Positions 9,201-17,290 of a DNA stretch of 47,961 nucleotides are shown piece by piece. Below the pieces are notes generated by a model. The model worked only from the letters and a program-made list of their open reading frames with translations. It was not told the DNA's origin and searched no databases. The stretch's first letter is position 1; every line of letters begins with the position of its first letter. The translations under genes and the position numbers were made by a program. Source of the DNA: a virus. Where the stretch lies: IMG/VR virus record IMGVR_UViG_3300025771_002941, positions 1-47,961 of that record, one strand, 5' to 3'.

Positions 9201-9831
9201 CACACTAAGTGGTGCTGTAACATCAACTGCTGTTAACTTCGACGGTAGTGCTAATATAACAATTTCAACAAGTGTTAATCACAATCACGATGCTGATTAT
9301 GTAAATGTTGGCGGTGACACAATGACTGGTACTTTAATCAGTCGTGCTATTAGACCTGACGGTAATAACACATATGACTTAGGTACTAGTGGAAACAAAT
9401 ATGCTAATGTTTGGGCAACAACTTTCCAAGGTGTTGCTACAAGTGCAAGATTTGCTGACTTGGCTGAGAACTATTTAGGTGACAATACCTATGAGCCTGG
9501 TACAGTAATTGTGTTCGGCGGACAAAACGAAGTTACCGTTGCACAAGAATTTATGACAACAAAAATTGCTGGTGTAGTTTCGACAAATCCAGCACACTTA
9601 ATGAATGCAGAACTTTCAGGAGACTTTGTTGTTACTGTAGCATTGCAGGGAAGAGTTCCTTGTAAGGTTCAAGGAAAAATTAATAAAGGTGATATGCTTG
9701 TTGCTAGTGATGTTCCAGGGGTTGCTATTGCCAGTGATAATCCAAAATTAGGAAGTGTTATTGGTAAGGCATTAGAAGATTACGATTCAACAGAAGTGGG
9801 AACCATCGAAGTTGTGGTGGGTAGACTGTAA
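3247..9831 (+). CDS. Giant tail-fibre / receptor-binding structural protein (2194 residues)
   Basis: The N-terminus (NIGTTGNDATGDSIRTGF and following to about residue 36) matches the one at 9854 and is typical of marine myophage fibre proteins; it probably attaches the fibre to the baseplate. Fibre repeats of the type A-x-TK-x-YVD occur near residues 131, 171, 208, 1531 and 1588. A segment of about 75 residues is duplicated (about 350-428 and 470-542; both contain SYW-x-GATS-x-VAGQQ). A beta-helix-like middle part follows. The C-terminus (from LAENYLGDNTYEPGTV near residue 2070 to VVVGRL) is a widespread fibre C-terminal domain, possibly a trimerising or self-processing one. It has a Shine-Dalgarno (GGAG) and likely decides host binding. 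Confidence 0.85.
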   Translation: MARQEVNIGTTGNDATGDSIRTGFNKVNQNFVEIYAALGLGGGLNFQNLDNTPATLTSNKIIATNANGDAIVEKTLEGDGLTIDNAADPTKIIIRNTGTEVVRDTTPELGGNLDAQNFLIENLGTPTKTQDAVTKQYADDKFIDAAGDTATGQILLQDGSGNPRTPSLNDEAANKQYVDSKVALAGDSMTGPLLLSGTPQFGDNGLTAATKDYVDKNSFVSTNNIFVSKSGRTEAQMKARGVDQSQIGRSQAYAFDTVREACFYAERIMKGDIELKKQGLYTGDVFWKVPGKKPGEYTINLAADGTEDLTNVLANKLLVDNRRFVQEETLAFIEAEINDGDNSDDFASTFTFDRDYCYRDIGLIIDAVSFDLTYVGNSKTVDAALSYWNGATSKVAGQQSETVAAINFARDLIVNNVLTNTPYVAPSNLQNPNAYTLITNNLDFIADEVIAYINDAIATGTGIYSGFTYDSVKCRRDTKLILEGVAFDLRYGGNTKSRTNSQSYWDGATSQVAGQQAQTIDSLQYARDLVNSYILTNTPFTAKQTSTTQFTNSNNGEAAAITKVTTLMNSITSVINTGLSAVPALQGTFSNQSGYNQFIDTSVIAETGASTTITSLMNIITNVITNGTGVAPAKTGGEGRETNIPLPEVTIFVESGVYEEYFPIVIPENVSLKGDEFRRTTIQPLIGVRPPQRSLDMIFERGDLLRYNGTSLPKESRYRNHYDSQYSRADTFSGSVNQAGNTQITLKDCAYPPVNGVYFINNSVTYYVKDWASDPDSVGDSTRWRGNLYSDINTTTGTTLANTINNNTVIELKKLNQHMDCFLMNNATILRNLSVRRHQGYVNVLDPEGQILTKSPYVQTCSSFSAQGGGGQYVDGNAGVQYGTVVDNPASGSTITLQGLTRRIQLPTTFLYQDSRNFVSGVSDFEKFTHRVIGATAPVDDGLGTGTFKQTLTLSSDTLIQSRTRSNSTGNIPQGTEIRVETAGNKSMTANDYTQINSDGYGLVATNAGLIEAVSVFTYYCDTAYWARNGGQIRSLNGSNGYGRIGIKAEGSDPNENLQSGLTFFRQVNAQATGSPDVDFTQTVKAHTIGANDNKTGNTALIIKDFDYLPFEDSRITLTQFSSNNDTTEYVVSEVIAPRLIISAITIGSPCKVTTSTQHYFRHGSVVELTGLNGNGFTTIDGAYYIDVNSGNGTTEFFLYTDSSLTTGFDSSTVQDGAYSSGGEALYGGRATLNLGSSLNLGVATQIPNDGVITLTVGKKVLVRNVLDAPRVLPSSALQFAGVGIDDQVFRILNVERFDVQEPGGTISNVQEHLLDLRVPPNLTAGTTSIITTRISTMRATGHDFLNIGWGNYADSNYPNNVFGAPTGKPDFSTDQANEAVEVGAGRVFYASTDQDGNFRVGSFFRVNQGDGSVELNANIGLTNVDSLKFTKGTSIDEFSTDRKMQGLSDDAVPTEGTIAEYINSSIIGQHEDGSDFPEPTTTGSQTGGTFGLLNRAGYNGTNLAWNRMNGELNMNTNKITNILQGTNNTDAINKLYADNVFRGSTTDSVRTDVTAFTMLNDSTLDSGTIDMNGNRIKSLRDPVDGSDAVTKQYVDSQNSIGGLEGTTITGNPLNTDILMFTGTNTTDGLGNPIVGMVNVGLDTTTNSNSASRLFGEPSGTGSDVRFTRAGNAIQIGLATGSVKNADVSQEAAIAQSKLSLNLATSRTTANGGGRTISTLILNNPIRVQTSTNHDLVPGDRITINDVNGTTELNGNQYYVQVINATNIDLYTDSALTATVNGGSGFSAYVSGGTVTNSRLLQEASGLASFDADEFTLDNGWVTHRTSTSITTGLPLTKLQQQAASSILGVPAGAGSAAVVQPLIPSAVRTILNIENGADVTDYDNVKTAGAIMKDGTVSMNDSTTLKVYDLEPKTDNQRDLGSSTKYWNDIYGTTLNAEIIKKKASGTNLTIQNNAGTTALTIDETVANSTFAGSSAKLTTARSITLSGAVTSTAVNFDGSANITISTSVNHNHDADYVNVGGDTMTGTLISRAIRPDGNNTYDLGTSGNKYANVWATTFQGVATSARFADLAENYLGDNTYEPGTVIVFGGQNEVTVAQEFMTTKIAGVVSTNPAHLMNAELSGDFVVTVALQGRVPCKVQGKINKGDMLVASDVPGVAIASDNPKLGSVIGKALEDYDSTEVGTIEVVVGRL

Positions 9832-9853
9832 ATAAAGGTGTAGGGAAACTATT

Positions 9854-12565
9854 ATGGCAATACAAACAATTAACATAGGTACTAATCCAAATGATGGTAC
9901 AGGTGACGATCTAAGAACGGCATTTGATAAAGTTAATGATAACTTTGCCGAATTGCTCGCTGTAGGTGGTGAAACAAACACCGCTTCTAATTTAGGTATA
10001 GGTGAAGGTGTATTCAAACAGAAAACTGCACAGAATTTAGAATTCAAAACCCTACGTAACACCGATGGTAAAATAACAATTACATCAGATGCAAATAGTG
10101 TCTATCTAAACACAAGTAATTTGGCTGATAACGACTTTGGTTCTATACAAGTAGATAATGGTGATATAATTACAGCAACAAGTTCTAGTGCAACATTCGG
10201 TATTAAAAGCGGAAACACAAATATTGACGTAACCAAAAGCGGGAATGATGTAGTAATTACAGGTGTGTTTGATGTCGTTAACGATACATCACCTCAACTT
10301 GCAGGTAACTTAGAACTTCTTAATAATAATATTATAGGTCCAGGTGATTTAATTGCCATTGACAGTATCAGCACAACAGCATTAGACACTGATACACTGT
10401 TGGTTAATACAACGTCGACTTTTACGGGAAATGCACAATTTAATGGAGTTCTTACTGCCGCTAACGGAATAATTGTTCCTGGTGGACAAACACTACAAGG
10501 AACTGTGAATGGAAACTTCCAGGGTTCTTTTAGTGGTGCGGTAAATTTAAATCAACAAACACTTAGTGGTGGAGCAAGAATAGAAATTGATGCGTCACTA
10601 ACAAATCAATCTACACCAAATGTTGTTGGATCACCTGCAGGCTTATCATATAGAGATTATACTTTAGGAATACCACCTCTTACAATTCAAACAAATGAAA
10701 ACAGACCAGTTGAATTTATTTCAAGAGGACAGGTAGACAGCATTCCTCAGGTACCATTGGTTATTGAACATGTGGTTGACACTGTTAATTTTCCTGTAAC
10801 TCAATATAATAATGGTGCAGGTAGTGGTATTCAGTTTGCGATTGATTCGACCAACCCGGCACAGGATAGAAGATTATTAGGATCTTTGAGTGCTATTAAA
10901 GTTTCAGATCCTCTAAATGCTGTTGTTATTACTCCGTATGATCCGGCACAGGGTTTTGCAACACCACCTAAATTTATTTTTCAAAGTGATGGATTTGTTC
11001 AAATCGATGATATCGGTATTGACGGTGGCAGTGCTACAATAAGCACACTGGTTTCAAATAAAAATTTAAAATTAGATTCTTCCGGAACAGGTACCGTTGA
11101 TTTCTACGGAGCATATCAGTTTCCAAGAACAATTGGTAACGCAGGTGAAGTACTAACTGTTCCACTTTCAGGCACAATATTAGAATGGGGTGCCGGTGGT
11201 GGCGGTGGTGGTGGTAGTTCTACGTTTGTAGGACTTTCAGATACACCAGCATCATATGCAGGTAGTGCCGCTGATGCATTAAAATTTGTTAGAGTTGCGG
11301 CAAGTGGTACAGCATTAGAATTTGTAACACTAACAAGTGTTGTTGATAGCACATACATTGATACCAACGGTGGCTTGCTAAAAGCAGGTGGCACAATGAC
11401 CGGTGATATCAACCTAGGAACAAATAATATTACAAACGGTAATGCTATTAGTGCAACTACATTTAATGGTACACTCAATGGTGATGTAACAGGTGCAACA
11501 AACGTTACAACAACTAATTTAAATGTAAGTGCGATTGACACAACAGACTCAAGTGAAATTACAGTAACACCAGGTGTTAAATTAGAAAGTTACTTAACAG
11601 TAGAAAGCAGTGTTAACGTATTAGATACAACAACTACTAAGAATTTAAGTGTTACAAATGATGCTACAATTACAGGCAATGCAAATGTAAACGGAACACT
11701 AACAGCAGATAATTTCCAACTAAGTGGAAGTGGTGCTCCTTCATTTAGTTCAGGTAGTGATATTAACTTTACAGCAGTTGGACAATTAAGCACAAATGCT
11801 TCACTAGTTCCTACAGTTGACAACAGTATTACATTAGGAACAAGCAGTTTCAAATGGTCTAATGTTTATGCTACAACATTTACTGGAAATTTAACAGGCA
11901 ATGTTACTGGTAATGCAAATGGTGATCATACAGGAACATTTAATGGAACCGTTGGTGGTGTTACTCCTGGTATTATTACAGGAACTGTAATAACTGCAAA
12001 TACAAACTTTGCAGGTCCGCTTACAGGTGATGTAACTGGTAACCTATCAGGCACAAGTATCGATGTAAATTATGCTGATATTGGAAATGTTAGAATTGAA
12101 TCAAACAGCATCGAAACTGCCAACTCAAATGAAAATTTAAGAATTGCATCATTAGGTACAGGTGTAATTGAACTAGACGGTAAAGTTAACTTTGCTGGTA
12201 CTACTGCATATTCAGGAAATGAAGATATTACAGTTTCTGGTACAGCAACTCCGGTAACCTTAAGTGTTTCAAATAATATTAGTTTTATTACAACAAGCAA
12301 CTGGACTGCCGTAGGTGCTGATTTTGCATATGCCAACTTAGGTGCAGGAACACAGGATGGTCAGATTAAAATGATCAAAATGGTAAACAGAGGCCAGTTC
12401 AGCACAAATGGTGGTGCCACATTTACTGATAGATATTTGGTAGTTAACTTAACAATCAACGGTGCTGTTAGTACGTTGAATGTTTCACAAAATTCGGAAT
12501 ACGGTGCTGTGACACTGGTATGGCATAACAGCAGTTGGTGGATACTAAGTCAGTTTGATAGTTAA
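9854..12565 (+). CDS. Second tail-fibre protein, paralogous N-terminus (903 residues)
   Basis: The first 35 residues (NIGTNPNDGTGDDLRTAF) are a close paralogue of those of the preceding fibre gene, so both likely dock to the same virion site. The body is Thr/Asn/Gly-rich beta repeat, including runs of TGN/TGD units around residues 670-740 and a glycine stretch near residue 455. The C-terminal 100 residues differ from the first fibre and look like a compact beta domain. It probably forms a shorter fibre, or a segment of the same one. A GTAAATA late-like variant and a weak Shine-Dalgarno (TAGGGAA) lie upstream. Confidence 0.8.
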   Translation: MAIQTINIGTNPNDGTGDDLRTAFDKVNDNFAELLAVGGETNTASNLGIGEGVFKQKTAQNLEFKTLRNTDGKITITSDANSVYLNTSNLADNDFGSIQVDNGDIITATSSSATFGIKSGNTNIDVTKSGNDVVITGVFDVVNDTSPQLAGNLELLNNNIIGPGDLIAIDSISTTALDTDTLLVNTTSTFTGNAQFNGVLTAANGIIVPGGQTLQGTVNGNFQGSFSGAVNLNQQTLSGGARIEIDASLTNQSTPNVVGSPAGLSYRDYTLGIPPLTIQTNENRPVEFISRGQVDSIPQVPLVIEHVVDTVNFPVTQYNNGAGSGIQFAIDSTNPAQDRRLLGSLSAIKVSDPLNAVVITPYDPAQGFATPPKFIFQSDGFVQIDDIGIDGGSATISTLVSNKNLKLDSSGTGTVDFYGAYQFPRTIGNAGEVLTVPLSGTILEWGAGGGGGGGSSTFVGLSDTPASYAGSAADALKFVRVAASGTALEFVTLTSVVDSTYIDTNGGLLKAGGTMTGDINLGTNNITNGNAISATTFNGTLNGDVTGATNVTTTNLNVSAIDTTDSSEITVTPGVKLESYLTVESSVNVLDTTTTKNLSVTNDATITGNANVNGTLTADNFQLSGSGAPSFSSGSDINFTAVGQLSTNASLVPTVDNSITLGTSSFKWSNVYATTFTGNLTGNVTGNANGDHTGTFNGTVGGVTPGIITGTVITANTNFAGPLTGDVTGNLSGTSIDVNYADIGNVRIESNSIETANSNENLRIASLGTGVIELDGKVNFAGTTAYSGNEDITVSGTATPVTLSVSNNISFITTSNWTAVGADFAYANLGAGTQDGQIKMIKMVNRGQFSTNGGATFTDRYLVVNLTINGAVSTLNVSQNSEYGAVTLVWHNSSWWILSQFDS

Positions 12566-12591
12566 GGTAAATACTGGTAAGAGGATTATAA

Positions 12592-14844
12592 ATGGCTAAA
12601 CCAGTATGGAACACAACAGCAGGTAGTTTAGGAACTATTCAAGAAAGAACAACACAATCTTTCACCCTTTCGGCTACTGATGCTACATCATTTTCGATAA
12701 TAAGCGGATCTCTTCCGGGAGGTTTACGTCTGTCAAACAATAATATTGTTGGTACTCCTTTTGAAGTTGCTGATACTACAACATCACAATTTGTTATTAG
12801 AGCAAGCAACAGCGAAGGTAGCATTGATAGAACATTTACACTAACAGTTGAAGGTGAAGATGCTCCGTTTTGGTTAACACCAGAAGGAACATTGCCTGTT
12901 GGTCCACAAGGCGAATACTTTATTCTTAATAGAAGTGTTGTTGATTATCAACTAAGTGCAGATGATACAGATTTAGTTGCAGGAGACAAATTAGAATTTT
13001 ATCTAGATGATTTATTTGGAGAACTGCCTCCAGGACTAACAATAGATGTTAATGGTAGAATAACAGGAATTATCGATGCCGAACTTACAGTAGACTACAA
13101 AGCATCGAGTACAAATTATGATAGACAACAGTTTGATTTATTTCCATACGATTATGGCGGAGGCGACGACGGAAGTGGTGCACCTAAATATCTAAACAGA
13201 TACTATGAATTTTTTGTAACAGTTTCAGATGGTGTTACAAGAGCAAGAAGACGCTTTAGAATTTTTGTTGTAAACGAACAAAACTTTAGATCAGATACAT
13301 TAAGTATTAGTGCTGATACAGAAACATTTATTTCAAGTGCTACATATCTACGAGCACCTATTTGGTTAACAACGGGTAATTTAGGTATTAAACGTGCAAA
13401 CAATTATGTTACTATTCCTTTAGAAGTGTATGACCCTAATAAATTTAGCGGAACTGTTACATATAGATTAATTAATAATGCCGACTCAACAGCAAGTGTA
13501 CTACCAGAAGGTATGTCAATAGATTCAACCAATGGTGTACTATTTGGAAAAGTTCCTTACCAACCTGCTGTTACACAATCTTATACATTTACAGTTAGGG
13601 TTGAAAGAGATGATCCTAATTCTGCAGAAAGTGTTGTTAACGACAGACAATTTATTTTAAAGATACAAGGTGAAGTTGATAGTACAATTACATTTACAAG
13701 TCCTCAACTATTAGGAATTCTTTCACCCAACCAAGCATCAACATTGCAAATTTATGCTAAAACAATTTTAACAAATGCAGACATACGTTATGCAAAAATA
13801 GCAGGAGTATTACCTCCGGGACTAATTCTTGCTGGTGGTGGAGAATTAATTGGTAAAGTTAATCAATTTGAAACTTCCGCGGGAGCCGCTGATGGATTAT
13901 TAACAATTGATCTATCTAACTTTGGACTAAACAGTTTTATTTTAGATGGTGGAACAACTACCATTGACAGAGAATTCCGTTTTACAGTACAAGCAAGAGA
14001 TTACTATCAACAAAGTGCTGTAGAAAAAGAATTTAGAATTGCTGTTACAGCAGATACAATTACACAATATAGTAACATATATTTGCAACCATTATTACCT
14101 AAAATAAAGCGTCAATACTATTATGATTTTATAACAGATAACAAAATTTTTCCTGAAAATATTTTATATAGATCGAATGACCCTGAATTTGGAACACAAA
14201 ACACAATCAAAATGTTATTACAGCATGGTATTGAAACTTTAAAAATAGAAGAATATGTTCCTGCGTTAGCCACAAATTTTCACAGAAAAACATTCCGTTT
14301 TGGTGATCTTAAAATTGCAACAGCAAGCGATTCAGACAATAATGTAATATACGAAATAGTCTATATTGATTTATTGGATGAATTCGAAAATGCTAAAGGT
14401 AGTGTAAACAGCAGAGTTAATATTACAAATGCAAACATACCAATCAGCGTTGATCAGGATTCTTATAAGGTCAGTACAAATAAGATCACCATAGATCAGT
14501 TGTTAAAGAAATTCTTATATCCAAACTCAGTATCAAATATGCAGGAAAAGTTGAAAGAGATTTTTCCACGTGGTGATAGCACAATCATAAATATTAATGA
14601 GAAGTTTTTACCACTGTGGATGAGTAGCACACAGGAATTAACTGGTACAGCATTAGGATACACTAAAGCGGTGCCTATTGCATATGTGAAGCCTGGTTTT
14701 GGTGCACAAATACTTGAAAATATTCAGGACAGTGGTTTTGACTTCAAAAATATCGAGTTTGAAATCGATAGATTAATAATAGACAGTGTTGAAGGCCAAT
14801 TTGGCGATAAATACATTGCGTTTCCAAAAAGGAAGGTAACATAA
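12592..14844 (+). CDS. Virion protein with Ig-like (putative He_PIG) domains
   Basis: The 750-residue protein contains at least three cadherin/Ig-like units of the putative-Ig (He_PIG) type, recognisable by the sequence LPxGL followed 8-12 residues later by G(T/I/K): residues about 45-57, 144-155, 303-316 and 404-413. Such domains are adhesive beta sandwiches common in phage tail and fibre proteins. The C-terminal 250 residues are not repetitive and may be the docking part. Its position between fibre genes and small virion genes fits a tail or baseplate accessory protein. The Shine-Dalgarno AGAGG lies before the ATG. Confidence 0.7.
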   Translation: MAKPVWNTTAGSLGTIQERTTQSFTLSATDATSFSIISGSLPGGLRLSNNNIVGTPFEVADTTTSQFVIRASNSEGSIDRTFTLTVEGEDAPFWLTPEGTLPVGPQGEYFILNRSVVDYQLSADDTDLVAGDKLEFYLDDLFGELPPGLTIDVNGRITGIIDAELTVDYKASSTNYDRQQFDLFPYDYGGGDDGSGAPKYLNRYYEFFVTVSDGVTRARRRFRIFVVNEQNFRSDTLSISADTETFISSATYLRAPIWLTTGNLGIKRANNYVTIPLEVYDPNKFSGTVTYRLINNADSTASVLPEGMSIDSTNGVLFGKVPYQPAVTQSYTFTVRVERDDPNSAESVVNDRQFILKIQGEVDSTITFTSPQLLGILSPNQASTLQIYAKTILTNADIRYAKIAGVLPPGLILAGGGELIGKVNQFETSAGAADGLLTIDLSNFGLNSFILDGGTTTIDREFRFTVQARDYYQQSAVEKEFRIAVTADTITQYSNIYLQPLLPKIKRQYYYDFITDNKIFPENILYRSNDPEFGTQNTIKMLLQHGIETLKIEEYVPALATNFHRKTFRFGDLKIATASDSDNNVIYEIVYIDLLDEFENAKGSVNSRVNITNANIPISVDQDSYKVSTNKITIDQLLKKFLYPNSVSNMQEKLKEIFPRGDSTIININEKFLPLWMSSTQELTGTALGYTKAVPIAYVKPGFGAQILENIQDSGFDFKNIEFEIDRLIIDSVEGQFGDKYIAFPKRKVT

Positions 14845-14845
14845 T

Positions 14846-15430
14846 ATGGCAACAAGTAATGATATTAACACAGGTAGCATAGATACAGCATATCCTGTAG
14901 CGGGTCAAGATAACGACTCACAAGGTTTTAGAGATAACTTCTCTAATATTAAACAAGCAATTGATAACGCAAAAAGTGCGATTGCTGGAATAGAAACTAC
15001 AGCACCAACAACACAAGGTGCTAACGATTTTAACGATAACGTAATATCTAAATCTATATTTAGAGATACCGCTTGGAGTGCACCAAGTGCTGAAACAATC
15101 GCAGGGGAAACCAATGTCGATTATCAATCAGGACATTATCGTAGATTAATTTTAACTACAGAAAAATCAGATACAAATACAATAGTTGTTACCAACTGGG
15201 CACCTGCAGAAGGATTAGGCCATATGATCCTCGAAGTAAGATCCAATAACACCAACCAAAAGTTTTTAAACTTTTCTACACCTTCTGGAAACATCCTAAC
15301 AGATAGTGCTAACTTAGACTTATCAAGTGACTTTGATATGACTGATGCTAATGCAAAATACATTTTTGAAATTTGGAGTCCTGATCAGGGTGCTAATATC
15401 TTTGTTTATTACAAAGGTAAGTTTAATTAA
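14846..15430 (+). CDS. Short fibre-like virion protein (194 residues)
   Basis: The N-terminus (DINTGS..., then NDSQGFRDNFSNIKQAI) is a divergent version of the fibre N-terminal domain at 3247 and 9854, in which an RDNF/N-F motif follows a polar Gly/Asp segment. The rest is a predicted beta domain without repeats. It follows the Ig-domain gene with only one base between and has an AAGGAAG ribosome site. It likely binds at the same virion position as the larger fibres, as an adaptor or short spike; exact role unknown. Confidence 0.6.
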   Translation: MATSNDINTGSIDTAYPVAGQDNDSQGFRDNFSNIKQAIDNAKSAIAGIETTAPTTQGANDFNDNVISKSIFRDTAWSAPSAETIAGETNVDYQSGHYRRLILTTEKSDTNTIVVTNWAPAEGLGHMILEVRSNNTNQKFLNFSTPSGNILTDSANLDLSSDFDMTDANAKYIFEIWSPDQGANIFVYYKGKFN

Positions 15431-15436
15431 TAGGTT

Positions 15437-15688
15437 ATGTATAATCCGCTAGTAAAAGATCCGTCTAGCCTTACCGACGACGAACTACAACAAAAGATAT
15501 CTCTCTTGCAAAAAAAATATGTTACTGCAAGTAGATTTTCTAGTCAGAGTGTAGTCATTCAGTTGCAACAATCAATAACTATGTATGTTGACGAACAAAG
15601 AAAAAGAAGTAGAGAAAAACTTCGTCAGCAAATGCAACAAAACAAAGAAGATGGTAAGGACTTAGGTGATCTAATAAATGTTCAATAA
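15437..15688 (+). CDS. Small helical protein of unknown function (83 residues)
   Basis: Gln/Lys/Arg-rich with long predicted helices: residues 15-35 and 40-75 form amphipathic or coiled-coil segments. It ends 11 bases inside the next gene. The setting among virion genes suggests a small structural or assembly protein. No motif is recognised. Confidence 0.6.
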   Translation: MYNPLVKDPSSLTDDELQQKISLLQKKYVTASRFSSQSVVIQLQQSITMYVDEQRKRSREKLRQQMQQNKEDGKDLGDLINVQ

Positions 15689-16313
15689 AGATAATAAAGA
15701 CAACGAAGACGTTTTAAACTTTTTTAGTTGGAATACAAGTTTCGATTCAATAGTACTAATTGATGATGTTGTTTATCCAAACAACTACAATCTAAGTGTA
15801 AGTTTTATTCCAAAAAGCAGTAACATTAAAATGCAAAATGTTGGCTTTGAAAGAATAAAATACTTGCTCAATCGACTGTGCGAAAACGCAGTAATTTTTA
15901 ATCCCAACGATAAAACACAAAAGACATGGTTCATGATGCCTGTTAATAAGATTCTGTTACCAGGTTCGCCATATGATCAACTACTTGGTGCTTGTTTATA
16001 CAGAAAAATACAAAGTATTGCTGGTGAATTCTTCCATTTTGGACATTTATCGGTTGACAGCAAACTGGGAGATCGTGTAAAATACACAGTAGATAATGAG
16101 AGTTTTGAAAACAAACAACTTGAAGTTAAGGACTGGGTTGATAACATTAACCCATGGTGGAATAGAAATGATACTGCAACATTCGATCAACGAATTAATG
16201 CTAACGAAATTTGGCAAGGCGCAACATCTTGGAAAGATTTAGGATATGACACAGAAAGCACAACAACTAAATCATTTAAGCCAACAGTTATCGACGGTGG
16301 TAGAGAAAAATAA
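15678..16313 (+). CDS. Unknown protein in the virion gene block (211 residues)
   Basis: The product is rich in Asn, Asp, Trp and Phe and looks globular; Trp-rich stretches lie near residue 20 and in the NPWWNRND segment near residue 155. No signal peptide, membrane segment or catalytic motif is evident. It overlaps the previous gene by 11 bases and the following DnaE-like fragment by 68 bases in the +1 frame. Adjacent fibre genes suggest a tail or baseplate role, but this is only context. Confidence 0.6.
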   Translation: MFNKDNKDNEDVLNFFSWNTSFDSIVLIDDVVYPNNYNLSVSFIPKSSNIKMQNVGFERIKYLLNRLCENAVIFNPNDKTQKTWFMMPVNKILLPGSPYDQLLGACLYRKIQSIAGEFFHFGHLSVDSKLGDRVKYTVDNESFENKQLEVKDWVDNINPWWNRNDTATFDQRINANEIWQGATSWKDLGYDTESTTTKSFKPTVIDGGREK

Positions 16314-16821
16314 TCTAGGCCAATCTGTTCTATCAGAAAACAACATCATAGAACTTCTATATCAAAACAAATCAAATAATATTAACAAATGTGTTATACC
16401 AAACGAAAAGTTTGCACAAAACTACAACAATCAAATCAACACAAACAAAGATCCATTTGAATTATTAACTATTGAAGATAGTGATTTAATAGGACAGGAC
16501 TTGTTTGATCAAAACAATAGGTTAAATTGGTTTATGCCTGTAGAGTATAAACAATTCGATATTGAAGATTATGTATTCAGTTTGGCTGAAACTCCTGAAC
16601 AAAAACGCAGAGTTGAGCAAGAATTAAATTTATACAAATCACATGCTATGATGGACGTTTTACAATTCCTTAAATACATGGTAGATACACTTAGAAAAAA
16701 CAACATCGTATGGGGTGTTGGACGTGGGTCAAGTGTAGCAAGTTACGTATTATATTTGTTGGGTGTACATAAAGTAGATTCGATCAAATATAATCTAGAT
16801 CCCACAGAATTCTTGAGATAA
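16246..16821 (+). CDS. Truncated DNA polymerase III alpha (DnaE)-like fragment
   Basis: Residues about 130-191 match the DnaE region around the first palm motif: GVGRGSS, then SYVLYLLGVHKVDSIKYNL, corresponding to the GRGS motif and the YLLGI-x-x-xDPIKY segment of bacterial C-family polymerases. The protein stops at FLR, just where DnaE would continue to its catalytic PDFD-type aspartates, so it cannot be a polymerase. The N-terminal 100 residues have no clear PHP domain. The start overlaps the previous gene by 68 bases and has only a weak AGGAT ribosome site; a GTG at 16297 is an alternative. It may be a decayed gene or a repurposed nucleotide- or partner-binding domain. Confidence 0.6.
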   Translation: MTQKAQQLNHLSQQLSTVVEKNNLGQSVLSENNIIELLYQNKSNNINKCVIPNEKFAQNYNNQINTNKDPFELLTIEDSDLIGQDLFDQNNRLNWFMPVEYKQFDIEDYVFSLAETPEQKRRVEQELNLYKSHAMMDVLQFLKYMVDTLRKNNIVWGVGRGSSVASYVLYLLGVHKVDSIKYNLDPTEFLR

Positions 16822-16846
16822 TTACTCATACAAAGGAGAATATAAT

Positions 16847-17287
16847 ATGGGAAGAACATACAGAACAATGCAAGGCAAAACAATTGATATGGATAAATTG
16901 CGTAGCCAAAATGAACTCACTCCAGCAGTTGGTAATATGAAAGTCAATGCTAGAGGTGACGAAATCGGCCCCGGAGGAAAGATACTTCGTACACGTGAAC
17001 AAATTGTTAGCACGTACTACGATAATAATCCAAAAGCAACACCTGATGCTGATGCACCAGAAAAGGTTGTTCCAACTCAAACTAAAACACAAAATCCACC
17101 TTCACAAACAATGAGAATTGAAGATACACCTGTTAGTGAAGTTGTACAAGAAGTACAAGCACCTGCTGAAGAAATTGTAAAAACACAAGAAGCACCTGCT
17201 GAAGAAGAAGTTTTAGATAAGGGCATTGAAGCGGTTAAAAAAGCAAGATCACGCAGACGTGGTATTGCAGATGCAACTGGGGAATAA
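16847..17287 (+). CDS. Acidic, partly disordered unknown protein (146 residues)
   Basis: It has a strong Shine-Dalgarno (AAAGGAGA). The N-terminal 60 residues look folded and contain a GDEIGPGGKI segment. Residues 65-125 are rich in Pro, Glu, Thr and Val and probably disordered, and the end is basic (KKARSRRRG). It is three bases from the GroES-like gene, with which it is probably co-translated. No family recognised. Confidence 0.6.
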   Translation: MGRTYRTMQGKTIDMDKLRSQNELTPAVGNMKVNARGDEIGPGGKILRTREQIVSTYYDNNPKATPDADAPEKVVPTQTKTQNPPSQTMRIEDTPVSEVVQEVQAPAEEIVKTQEAPAEEEVLDKGIEAVKKARSRRRGIADATGE

Positions 17288-17290
17288 GAA

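Noticed and set aside
7500-11850. TTGACA hexamers inside the fibre genes
   Set aside because: No acceptable -10 box at 16-18 bases, and the positions are within long coding frames.
9829-12592. GTAAATA sequences at 9830 and 12568 as late promoters for fibre genes
   Set aside because: One base off the ATAAATA core and no consistent spacing to the ATG; mentioned only as variants.
15678-16821. Programmed frameshift joining the 211-residue protein to the DnaE-like fragment
   Set aside because: The frames overlap by 68 bases in +1, but I see no convincing slippery site or stimulatory structure; kept only as a question.
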